This document shows, piece after piece, positions 1-8,207 of a stretch of 42,243 bases of DNA. Source of the DNA: an uncultured Planctomycetaceae bacterium (GTDB taxonomy: Bacteria > Planctomycetota > Planctomycetia > Planctomycetales > Planctomycetaceae). The first letter of the stretch is position 1. Every line of letters begins with the position of its first letter. A program made the position numbers and the translations under genes. The notes under the pieces are model-generated. The model was not told the DNA's origin, did no database searches, and worked only from the letters and a program-made list of their open reading frames with translations. Location: assembly GCA_903921605.1 (NCBI GenBank), contig CAIXQV010000770.1:1-42243 (forward strand). Direction: 5' to 3'.

Positions 1-399
1 GCGGAACACATCGCCAATTTGCTTCAGAAATGTCTCGCTCATCTTCAGCAGCCGACAATCATGGAGTTGCCGGAAGAATGCCGTGTGCCTGTGCGTCGCC
101 GAACGTATTGGCCAACATCTTCTGGACCGGTTCGCGCATTGACAATGATCACGGTGAGTTGTCTGGTGATTGGTGGAGTCTATTCCCTCAGTCAATCACT
201 GTCTGAAAATTCAGACCCGGCAACGGCCCCTGGCTCAGCATCACCCAGTTCGATAACAACCAGCGAAGAAGATTCATCGACGCTCGAGGAATGGGATTCG
301 ATTCAGGTGGACATCGACGCGTTTGAAAACGATCTGATCCCGTCCGAAGTTGACACGTTGCAACTCTGGCCTTCGTCATCTAAGTCAGAGCCCCCCTGA
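1..399 (+). CDS. C-terminal end of a probable Ser/Thr protein kinase (5' truncated)
   Basis: The reading frame is open from the first base and ends at TGA 397-399, so the gene begins outside the window. The visible 132 residues start with a short helical segment (AEHIANLLQKCLAHLQQP), which resembles the stretch just after the kinase fold in planctomycete Ser/Thr kinases. A basic patch follows, then one hydrophobic membrane segment encoded by about bases 136-190, then an acidic, Ser-rich extracytoplasmic tail. No catalytic residues are inside the window, so the kinase call rests on resemblance of the C-terminal segment and could be wrong. The membrane anchor is seen directly. It could equally be another membrane-anchored regulator. 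It is followed by the inverted repeat at 465-567. Confidence 0.5.
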   Translation, partial: AEHIANLLQKCLAHLQQPTIMELPEECRVPVRRRTYWPTSSGPVRALTMITVSCLVIGGVYSLSQSLSENSDPATAPGSASPSSITTSEEDSSTLEEWDSIQVDIDAFENDLIPSEVDTLQLWPSSSKSEPP

Positions 400-464
400 T
401 CCATGACACGGAGAGCGTTATCGCACTCTTGCCACCGAAGCAGCAAATGCAGGGACTCCATATG

Positions 465-567
465 GTCCACGGATGAACGCAGATGAACACAGATAGCGGC
501 AAAGACGGCCCCAAAATGCAATCACTTCTGAAATCCCATCTATGTTCATCCGCGTTCATCTGTGGAC
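465..567. repeat. Imperfect long inverted repeat (about 30-base arms)
   Basis: The left arm at 465-495 and the right arm at 537-567 are reverse complements at about 27 of 31 positions, separated by roughly 40 bases. Each arm itself contains two near-copies of a GATGAACRCAGAT-like unit. It lies between the kinase tail and the start of the large secreted protein and has no coding content. The form resembles dispersed intergenic repeats seen in many large bacterial genomes. It could also fold in RNA and end transcription of the upstream gene, although no T-run follows it. Confidence 0.7.
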
Positions 568-636
568 ACTCCCTGACTCCAGTTCTTTAAATTTTGTCGA
601 TCTTGTTTATCCCAAGCTCCGCTCGGAACGCATCAA

Positions 637-3600
637 ATGCCTGACAGCTCAAAATCGCTTATCGCAGTAGCAACTCTTTGCCTGCTAATCGTTTGCCCGG
701 CCTTGATGGCACAAGACACCCCCGAAGTCCCAGAAGCATCCCCAATCAGCAACGCGAAGCCCACACTTGCTGAACTCATGGCGAGGTTTGCGGAGATTGA
801 ATCGTCGTATCTGCCATTTCACATCGACTATTCAGAATCTTTGACGCAGAAGCTTGGCCCGTTCCTTGCACGAGTGACGGACGACGAGCCGAGCTACGAA
901 TATCGGGCGGAGCGCGGCCATCGGGATCTAAAGGTCTGGATGCGCGAGACGACAATCATTAATGCTGGTGTTTCTCGAACAGAGCGAAGCGTAACCAATG
1001 AGACAGGACATCATCTCAAGGAAACGTCGCCAGCGCCACGTTTCTTTGACGGCGACGGTGTTTCAGAAAGTGCCGAACCACAAGTCCGACCATTGGAGGG
1101 TGTCTTTCCTCTCATGTTTGATACGGATGCCCCCATTCTGTTTTCGCAGCACTACGCTGCAGAACCGAACGAATTCACCCTCGATTGGCATGACAAGTTG
1201 GCAAGAGTCTGGTGCCACCACCGCTCAGATAATGGGCATCACGTACAGGTCGATTTGTGGCTTGACCCTGATTTTGCGTGGCATCCTGTCTTCATGCGGC
1301 GATACCTCATTCAGGGAGAACCACTTTCCGTGGGAGAACGTTATCCCGATGAGTGGAAGGCGACCGAGTTTCGAAAGCTAAATGAATTGGTTCGTGTTTC
1401 TGCAGGGGAGTTTTTAGGACCACGCAGACACACCACAAAGACTGATGAGTTAAGGGCAGTATTCGTCAGAAGTCGTTTTAGGATCCTGAAATCAACTTAT
1501 CAGACGAGGGTTCCCGATCTGGTTTTCTCCCCCGAAACACCAATTGGTGGCAGCCCGATTGCAGAACTTGAACCCGTCGGTGGAGAACAGGTTGAAGTGA
1601 AAAGCTCTAGTATTGCTGAGCTTTCACCGCCTGCATTAACACCGGAGCAGATAGTCGCGTTCGCCGCGGTTACAAACCGACAGCCTGCCACAAAAATGCA
1701 ACCTGCAGACTCATTGAATCCAACCTCCACAGCACTGCCCGATGAAATTCAATCGCAGATCGCGGCACTGGAAGTGGAACTCATTGTCCAGAAGGCTGAC
1801 TTGGGCGAACGACACCCCACCATCAAGAAACTCAATGACAAAATCACAGCGCTGAGAGAAGCTGGGGCAGAGCTGCTGGGCCAAGTGACTGTACTCCACT
1901 TAAAGAACGCCAGAGCAAAGGATGTGGCCGAGAAAATCGAACAGTTGTTTCCTGACAAGACACGCAACCTCGTTGTTGATGAACGAACTAATTCCCTGAT
2001 GCTTCGAGGGGACGAGAAACTGATAAGAGACGTTGAACAGATCGTCCAGATTCTGGACGCCGCAGTGCCTCCGGGTGGAGAGAACGCTAACACCGATCCG
2101 AATTTTGTCCCTTCAATGAAGACTCCTGGAGAGACGCTGCCAGTTCCAGCCACACGATCTCCGTTTGGTGGAGAAAACTCCGAGCGCATGAGTGCCGTCG
2201 AAGGTTCATTGGCTTCGAATCCGCCAGTGCCCATCGCAGAGTACCGCCGTCGTCTGGCCGATTTGGAAACGCCCGTGATGCAGCTTGCAGAGAAAGTGCG
2301 AGCTGTTGAGACATCGCTCGGCAAAGATCATCCGGATGCGGTCAAGCAGCGAGCCGGACTTCGAGCCCTCGTGCAAAAAACCTTCGCCGAGCGTCAGGAA
2401 ATCCAGCGGGCAGAACTTGCGGAGTTCACTCGCCGCCTGCAACGCATGCAGCAGGCGATCGAGACTCGGGAAAAAATTGTGGACAAGATCGTGGATCGAC
2501 GAGTTGAAGTGTTGCTTAATCCCGACGTTGATTGGAGGGATTCAATTTCTACCGCGAGCACTCCAGATTCCACGGATGACATCGATCGCCCTGAAGCCAA
2601 TTCAGACATAAAGGAAGTACCTCCCTTTCATTCGCAAGAACCGTTTTCCATCGCCCCTCCTTTGGAGGAGCGTCCTTCCGTTTCAGGATCAGTGACAGAT
2701 CATCAAACTCAGCTTCGACTCTGTATAGAAGCACTCGTCAGGGACGTCGATGAGTTCGAGGACCGAACGCCGCTAAAACTGTTAATGGAATTCAAAGACC
2801 AGCCTGTGCTTCAAATCACGGACGACTTCAAAGCAGCCGTTTCAGGTTTACGAAAACAGGTTAAGCTTGATGCTCCGCGAGCAAAGCTTGAGGAGGGTTT
2901 TGCCGCTGTCAGTCAACACGGCGCCGCCTTTGTTCAAGCGTGGGGCAACGTGAAGTCTCAGCCTGCAAAGGTGGTGCTGAACGAGATTGCTGACGACATT
3001 GTCAATCTTGAGCGTTGTATTAAGTCTCTGGATCAAGTGGAGCGTGATGGCGCGAAGCTGAATTCTGCCCTTGATCCCCTCGCTGTAAAACAAAACGTGG
3101 CAGAGTTAGAGGCCGACAAGGAATCAGTATCGCTCACGCTTTTCGAAGTAAGCGATGCGAAGTTCATGCCGTCAGACGAGACGAATGTCCGACAAACAGC
3201 GGCTCCTTTGGACTTGGACGATCAGCTGGCCAGCATGCTGAAAAATAAGACGGCAAAGTTGATTGGAAAACACACCATCGAAACGACGGGAAATCAACTG
3301 GCAACATTGCACAGCGGCGGCAAATTTGAAGTGCCGTCTTCTTCGTCAGAAAAGAAAGCTGAAGTTGTGTTCGGCACAACGATCGAGATTACTCCTGGAA
3401 CCTTAAATGGCGAACGAGTGTTTCAGATTGTCTGGAACGAACGCGTAAGGAATTTCGAGAATGATGTGTCCGGAATACCAAGCATCGACGAAAAACGAAT
3501 CGAACTCAATGTTACCTCACCATCGCCCGGCGGGGCGGGATATCTGTTTGGACCGCTCCAAGGAAACGTCCGGAACCGTCGTCTCTTCGTTAATTTCTTG

Positions 3601-4380
3601 CTTAATGATGCTTCTTCAGATATGCCTCCGGTATCACGACATGATCATTCGATGGAAAATCCATTGAACGATCCCAAAGCCGCGTTACGGCCGAGACTTC
3701 AGGGAGTGACGGGAGAGACAACTGCAGACCATTCGTTCTTCAGGGAAGAAGGAGAATTTCCACCGAAGTCTGATGCTGAGAAATCCTTAGGTCGGCTGGT
3801 TCTGGTGTTCGCGAACGATGCTGCTCGTCGTATGGTTCCAGCGTTGATGGTGAATCACGGTGAGCGAACGCTGGCTCTGACCGTCGGTCCGGCGACAATT
3901 GTTCCTGACGATGCGCCTCACGCGATTGATCGCACGTTTCTGGAGTTCTACAACCGCGATGATGTTCCGACCGAGTATTCGCAGAAACTCGAATTCCCCG
4001 ATCTGCGGGCCTACGAGGCGAAGGAATCGCTGACAGAGTTTCAGCTTGAGAATCCTGTCACGGTGGAATTGTCGGATCAACTTTCGGCCATCATCAATCA
4101 TGGTCAGGCGGACTTCAAGGTAACGTCACGTGCAGCCCGAGTCACTGCCTTGGAGCAATCCACAACATGGGAGCTTCCCAGCCACAATGTGACTCGCGAA
4201 TTCACCGGCCTCGTTCAGATCGATCAGCGACTGCCTGAAGGCACTCCACTGTTTAAGGACGGAGAACTTGCGGGGATCACTCTGCTGGGGACTCGGTTTA
4301 TGAAAGACGATGTGCCGGGTTCGTATGTCGTTCCAGCCAGTCGCATCTTCGAAGTGTTGAGGCAGGTGGAGGCCAAGTAG
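637..4380 (+). CDS. Large secreted mosaic protein with a secretin N-domain-like segment
   Basis: This is a 1,247-residue protein with a clear signal peptide; cleavage is likely after ALMA at about residue 25. Visible parts in order are: an unassigned N-terminal domain (about 50-290); a Wzc/GumC-like motif with LGERHP (369-413); a segment resembling the NolW/secretin N-domain that pairs with outer-membrane secretins (417-478); a long coiled coil carrying a second LGKDHP motif (535-625); acidic and Pro/Ser-rich linkers; and a C-terminal region (about 1050-1247). The end of this last region (EGTPLFKDGELAGI, then YVVPASRI) looks like the last strands of a trypsin-like protease barrel. No catalytic triad is evident and there is no secretin channel domain. 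It probably acts in the periplasm or cell envelope as a scaffold. The function is not recognised, and the domain calls are by eye. Confidence 0.75.
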   Translation: MPDSSKSLIAVATLCLLIVCPALMAQDTPEVPEASPISNAKPTLAELMARFAEIESSYLPFHIDYSESLTQKLGPFLARVTDDEPSYEYRAERGHRDLKVWMRETTIINAGVSRTERSVTNETGHHLKETSPAPRFFDGDGVSESAEPQVRPLEGVFPLMFDTDAPILFSQHYAAEPNEFTLDWHDKLARVWCHHRSDNGHHVQVDLWLDPDFAWHPVFMRRYLIQGEPLSVGERYPDEWKATEFRKLNELVRVSAGEFLGPRRHTTKTDELRAVFVRSRFRILKSTYQTRVPDLVFSPETPIGGSPIAELEPVGGEQVEVKSSSIAELSPPALTPEQIVAFAAVTNRQPATKMQPADSLNPTSTALPDEIQSQIAALEVELIVQKADLGERHPTIKKLNDKITALREAGAELLGQVTVLHLKNARAKDVAEKIEQLFPDKTRNLVVDERTNSLMLRGDEKLIRDVEQIVQILDAAVPPGGENANTDPNFVPSMKTPGETLPVPATRSPFGGENSERMSAVEGSLASNPPVPIAEYRRRLADLETPVMQLAEKVRAVETSLGKDHPDAVKQRAGLRALVQKTFAERQEIQRAELAEFTRRLQRMQQAIETREKIVDKIVDRRVEVLLNPDVDWRDSISTASTPDSTDDIDRPEANSDIKEVPPFHSQEPFSIAPPLEERPSVSGSVTDHQTQLRLCIEALVRDVDEFEDRTPLKLLMEFKDQPVLQITDDFKAAVSGLRKQVKLDAPRAKLEEGFAAVSQHGAAFVQAWGNVKSQPAKVVLNEIADDIVNLERCIKSLDQVERDGAKLNSALDPLAVKQNVAELEADKESVSLTLFEVSDAKFMPSDETNVRQTAAPLDLDDQLASMLKNKTAKLIGKHTIETTGNQLATLHSGGKFEVPSSSSEKKAEVVFGTTIEITPGTLNGERVFQIVWNERVRNFENDVSGIPSIDEKRIELNVTSPSPGGAGYLFGPLQGNVRNRRLFVNFLLNDASSDMPPVSRHDHSMENPLNDPKAALRPRLQGVTGETTADHSFFREEGEFPPKSDAEKSLGRLVLVFANDAARRMVPALMVNHGERTLALTVGPATIVPDDAPHAIDRTFLEFYNRDDVPTEYSQKLEFPDLRAYEAKESLTEFQLENPVTVELSDQLSAIINHGQADFKVTSRAARVTALEQSTTWELPSHNVTREFTGLVQIDQRLPEGTPLFKDGELAGITLLGTRFMKDDVPGSYVVPASRIFEVLRQVEAK

Positions 4381-4739
4381 GGCTGCTTAACGCAGATCTC
4401 CGCAGATTGTTTACCTCAATCGACATTAAAACAGAATTCCTGTCGGCGGAGCGACAGGTGTACCGTACACCCGTCGCTCCGCCGACGGGATCTGGTTGCA
4501 CAACCATCAGCCGACGCCGACCTGCGTTTCCCACCCGCGGCATGCATCACGCCACCTGCGCACTTTGGCTCGCCTTGCCGCAAAATCCCGGCCGGCCGGC
4601 AGGTTCTACTATCAGCGATGCACTTTCTGCACTGCCTACAGCTTTTTCAGCAAGCTGCTAGACTCCCGCAAAACTGATTTCCAAACGCGCGAAGACTGGT
4701 GTTGGTGGCGGGCGGGAACGACTCTCTGAAAGTGGCAAA
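4381..4739. other. Intergenic gap of about 360 bases
   Basis: The short frames here have no recognisable protein features. The stretch holds a direct repeat of CGCAGAT just after the upstream stop (about 4394-4410) and the strong palindrome at 4442-4486. The region just before the start at 4740 has no convincing Shine-Dalgarno sequence. Confidence 0.6.
4442..4486. repeat. Near-perfect 45-bp palindrome
   Basis: Arms 4442-4463 and 4465-4486 are reverse complements at 21 of 22 positions around a single central base (C4464). Single-stranded DNA or RNA would form a very stable hairpin or cruciform. It is GC-rich at the outer ends (GTCGGCGGAGCGAC...). It lacks a T-run, so it is not a standard intrinsic terminator. 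It may be a dispersed REP-like element or a bidirectional transcription block after the 637-4380 gene. Confidence 0.85.
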
Positions 4740-5714
4740 ATGGTTCGGGTGTTCGTAAAGGAACTGAAGGACGGCGATTCCGTCAATGAGGTCTATCTGC
4801 TGGCGGATAAACAACTGCGAGCCAACCGCAATGCAAATCTCTACCTGCTGGCGACACTTCGCGATCGAACCGGTGTCGTAAGCGGTTTGATGTGGAATGT
4901 GGTCGAAGAAAACGTCCAGCACATTTCTTCCGGAGATTACGTTCGAGTACGCGGCAAAGTGCAGCTCTATCAGGGCGGGCTGCAGATGATCGTGACTCAT
5001 ATCGATCCGGTTCCCGAAACCACCTGCAATCCAGAAGACTTCAACGTTCAGGCTCAGGCCAATGCGGCTCCTCTGCTGGCACGACTGAAAGAGCTGTTGT
5101 TCTCCATCAAGAGCACTGAACTGCTGACTCTGGCAAGTACCTTTATGGAAGACGAAGCACTGGTCACGGGACTGTGTTCGGCTCCCGCCGGCGTGAAAGC
5201 GCATCATGCGTATATGGGCGGGCTGATCGAACATGTCGTGGGCATGTCAGAAGTGGCCGATCGCATCTGCACGTTGTACCCAACTCTAAACCGCGACCTG
5301 CTGATGCTGGGAGTGCTGCTGCACGACATCGGCAAAGTCAGGGAACTTTCGTGGGATCCAACACTGGCCTACACGGACGAAGGGCAATTGCTCGGTCATA
5401 TCAATATCGCCATTGAGATGCTGAACGAGAAGCTCAAGGTCGTAGAAACCCGCCTTGGCCGACCGGTCGAAACGGAAGATATCCTGCGTCTGAAGCACAT
5501 GATTCTCAGCCATCACGGAACCCGAGAATTCGGCAGCCCGACGATTCCAATGACTCCGGAAGCGATCACTTTGCACCATATTGATAATCTGGATGCCAAG
5601 CTGAATGAGTTCAGTCGAGCCATCGAGGACGACCTGAACGCGGAATCGGCATGGACCCCATTTAATCCTCGCACGGATCGACGTCTGTTCAAAGGCTTGC
5701 CAAAACACGCGTAA
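4740..5714 (+). CDS. YhaM-like 3'-5' exoribonuclease (OB fold plus HD domain)
   Basis: This 324-residue cytoplasmic protein has the two-part layout of YhaM/CBF1 exoribonucleases. Residues 1-85 form an OB-fold nucleic-acid-binding domain, including a typical GDYVRVRGKV strand. Residues about 150-300 form an HD-type metal-dependent phosphohydrolase. The metal ligands are visible: the His pair near HHAYMGGLIEH (about 154), the HD of LLHDIGK (about 194), SHHG (about 254), and the Asp of HHIDNLDAK (about 282). The family degrades RNA, and in Firmicutes also DNA, from the 3' end. Length matches YhaM (about 310-330). It appears to be a single-gene unit lying between the palindrome at 4442-4486 and aroDE. 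Family membership is firm; the exact substrate is inferred. Confidence 0.88.
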   Translation: MVRVFVKELKDGDSVNEVYLLADKQLRANRNANLYLLATLRDRTGVVSGLMWNVVEENVQHISSGDYVRVRGKVQLYQGGLQMIVTHIDPVPETTCNPEDFNVQAQANAAPLLARLKELLFSIKSTELLTLASTFMEDEALVTGLCSAPAGVKAHHAYMGGLIEHVVGMSEVADRICTLYPTLNRDLLMLGVLLHDIGKVRELSWDPTLAYTDEGQLLGHINIAIEMLNEKLKVVETRLGRPVETEDILRLKHMILSHHGTREFGSPTIPMTPEAITLHHIDNLDAKLNEFSRAIEDDLNAESAWTPFNPRTDRRLFKGLPKHA

Positions 5715-5916
5715 TTTCGTGTGTGGTAAGGATTACACCCAACGATTTTTGAGCCAACCCGCGTATTCACTCACAGCGTGTTTCATGTTGGCTTATACTC
5801 TCTGGTACAGTTTCTGAAGAAGCTGTTAATAGAATTTGACTGGTCGTGAGATGGCCGATTGCAAATCGTGAAATCGTCTCCCAAGCCAACCCGCCTCAAA
5901 ACGGACCTGATAGACA

Positions 5917-7455
5917 ATGATCTGCGTAAGTCTCGGACGAACTCGGCATTCGTCCATTATGGAAGAACATCGGGCTCTGGCATCAAAGGGTGCAGAGCTG
6001 GTTGAACTGCGCGTCGACTACATGCGGAAGAAGCCGGACATTGGCCTTCTTCTGAAAGAGCGACCAACGCCGGTTGTTGTGACATGTCGACGGCGTTCTG
6101 ATCGAGGCCGCTGGTTTGGAACCGAAGAACAGCGTTTGTCGATTCTGCGGGAAGCCATTATCGCAGGTGCTGAGTATGTTGACCTGGAAGATGACATCGC
6201 CAAGTCAATCCGACGATACGGCAAGACGAAGCGAATTGTCAGCTACCACAACTTCGAAGAGACGCCGATGGAGCTGTACGACATCCATCGCCGATTGTCT
6301 CAGTGCGATCCTGATGTCATCAAAATTGTAACGATGGCAAACTCTCCCGGAGACAATGTGCGGATGCTGGAGATGGTCAGTGCCGCACAGGTGCCGACGG
6401 TTGGATTCTGTATGGGTGAACTGGGAACAATCAGCCGCATTCTCTGTGGTCGAGCTGGCTCACCATTCACCTATGCCAGCTTCAGCCGCGAACGTGAAAT
6501 GGCTCCAGGACAGCTGTCCTATGCCGAGGTGCGAAATCTTTATCGCTTCAACAAGATTACTAAAGACACAAAAGTCTTTGGTGTGATCGGTGATCCAATC
6601 GCTCAAAGCAAGAGCCCATTAATTCACAACGCCGCATTCCGCAAGCTGGGGATTGATGCGGTTTATCTTCCGTTGCGGGTACCGGCCGACGGCTTGCTTG
6701 CTTCGCTCAAGGAGTATGACGCCCTTGGTATCAGCGGTTACAGTGTCACGATTCCGCACAAGGAGGCTGTGCTGCAGTTCTGCGATTCCCTTGATGCTGA
6801 GACCGATGAAATCGGTGCTGCGAATACTCTCTATAAGTCTGATGGCGAATGGAAAGCCACAAACACTGATGCTTCGGCAGCCATGGAAGCCATCCAGTCC
6901 GGGATGCTGAAAGCCGGCGGTTCTCATGAACTCGTGGGACGCAAAGTACTCATTCTCGGGGCGGGTGGTGTCGCCCGAGCCATCGGCTATGCCCTGCAAA
7001 ATGACGGCGCCACAGTGACCATCACAAATCGCTCGCGAGACCGAGGAAAAGCGCTGGCTGCAGAACTTAAATGCCAATTCGCGTCCTGGGAGAATCGCGG
7101 TGCGGAAAGCTGTGAAATCCTGATTAATTGCACTTCTGTCGGAATGCATCCGAACCTGAACGAAACACCATTCGAGCCGAATTGGCTGAGCGATTCAACG
7201 CTGGTCTTCGACACCGTGTACAACCCGGAGCAGACTTTGCTTCTGAAACACGCTCGCGAACGAGGCTGTCCAACTGTGGGCGGGATCGAGATGTTCGTTC
7301 GACAGGCAGGCCGTCAGTTTGAACTCTTCACCGGTGAATCGCCACCTCTGGATTACATGACTGAGACCTTGCGGCGAGCGATGTCGGCGGCTCGTATGGT
7401 GGTCGCGCCTGAGTCCGAGAAAACCGAGGACGATGAGAGTGAGTCAGACGACTGA
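5917..7455 (+). CDS. aroDE: Bifunctional 3-dehydroquinate dehydratase / shikimate dehydrogenase
   Basis: This 512-residue fusion catalyses two consecutive steps of the shikimate pathway. Residues 1-210 are a type I dehydroquinase with the catalytic His in SYHNFEE (H111) and the Schiff-base Lys in VIKIVTMA (K136). Residues about 219-495 are AroE: the shikimate-binding GDPIAQSKSP motif, the catalytic Lys of SVTIPHK (K282), the NADP-binding glycine loop LGAGGVARA (about 346), and NCTSVGM and VGGIEM further on. The C-terminal tail is acidic. Dehydratase-dehydrogenase fusion is known in plants and in some bacteria, including chlamydiae and planctomycetes. A TATACT hexamer at 5795-5800 could be a -10 box, but no matching -35 is clear. 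aroK follows 209 bases downstream on the same strand. Confidence 0.96.
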   Translation: MICVSLGRTRHSSIMEEHRALASKGAELVELRVDYMRKKPDIGLLLKERPTPVVVTCRRRSDRGRWFGTEEQRLSILREAIIAGAEYVDLEDDIAKSIRRYGKTKRIVSYHNFEETPMELYDIHRRLSQCDPDVIKIVTMANSPGDNVRMLEMVSAAQVPTVGFCMGELGTISRILCGRAGSPFTYASFSREREMAPGQLSYAEVRNLYRFNKITKDTKVFGVIGDPIAQSKSPLIHNAAFRKLGIDAVYLPLRVPADGLLASLKEYDALGISGYSVTIPHKEAVLQFCDSLDAETDEIGAANTLYKSDGEWKATNTDASAAMEAIQSGMLKAGGSHELVGRKVLILGAGGVARAIGYALQNDGATVTITNRSRDRGKALAAELKCQFASWENRGAESCEILINCTSVGMHPNLNETPFEPNWLSDSTLVFDTVYNPEQTLLLKHARERGCPTVGGIEMFVRQAGRQFELFTGESPPLDYMTETLRRAMSAARMVVAPESEKTEDDESESDD

Positions 7456-7664
7456 GACAAGAATCTCTGCTGCAGCGGTCGCTGGAGATATGTTGATTTT
7501 CTTCATAGAGCCGACTTCTGTCAGCATTGTTGATCAGGTTTCCAGACGAATGCTGTCAGAAACCGGCACTACAAGCTGAACGGCGTACAAACCGAATAAA
7601 TCTGTTGTCCCTGGGTGAATAAGAGCAACGTAACTTTGGCATCAGAGTTTTTGATTGGCGCGAC

Positions 7665-8207
7665 ATGGTTGTCACATTGATTGGTTATCGAGCCAGTGGA
7701 AAATCCAGCGTCGCTCCCAGACTGGCGAAGCGGTTGGGATGGTCGTGGTTCGACAGTGACGTTGTGATTGAGCAGCAGGCGGGGGTCTCGATTAAAGATA
7801 TCTTCCAGCATGAAGGCGAGGCCGGGTTTCGAAAACGTGAAGCCAAGGTTTTGGCGCATTTGCTGAGTCAGACAAATGTTGTTGTTGCCAGCGGTGGTGG
7901 TGCTGTGCTGTCCGAAGAGAATCGCAGAATCATAAAAGCGGCTGGCCCTGTCGTTTGGCTTCAGGCGCCCGTGGATGTGCTCGTTCGACGCCTCGGTGGA
8001 GATCAGATGTCGAGTCAACGACGCCCAAGCCTCACAGGAAAGCCAATCGGAACCGAAGTTGCGGAGGTGCTGGCCTTCCGAGAACCGCTCTACCAGGAAT
8101 GTGCGACTCTGGTCGTTGATGCCGGAACAGAGCGCCCCGAACAAATGGCGAGACGTATCGCAGACTATGTTACCGGCCTTTCGACAGTGCAGGAACAATC
8201 GACATGA
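7665..8207 (+). CDS. aroK: Shikimate kinase
   Basis: This 180-residue cytoplasmic P-loop kinase phosphorylates shikimate at the 3-OH using ATP. The Walker A motif GYRASGKS is at residues 7-14. The shikimate and Mg-binding Asp pair lies in FDSD (30-32), the GGG motif in ASGGGAV (about 84), and the lid contains RRPSLTG. Length is normal for AroK (170-190). It follows aroDE, and its TGA (8205-8207) overlaps the ATG of the next gene, so translation is probably coupled to the prepilin peptidase. Linkage to aroDE supports the assignment. Confidence 0.95.
   Translation: MVVTLIGYRASGKSSVAPRLAKRLGWSWFDSDVVIEQQAGVSIKDIFQHEGEAGFRKREAKVLAHLLSQTNVVVASGGGAVLSEENRRIIKAAGPVVWLQAPVDVLVRRLGGDQMSSQRRPSLTGKPIGTEVAEVLAFREPLYQECATLVVDAGTERPEQMARRIADYVTGLSTVQEQST

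Noticed and set aside
5917..7455. Possible artefactual fusion of aroD and aroE
   Set aside because: Both enzymes have complete motifs in one frame with a natural linker at about residues 205-220, and the same fusion is known in other bacteria.
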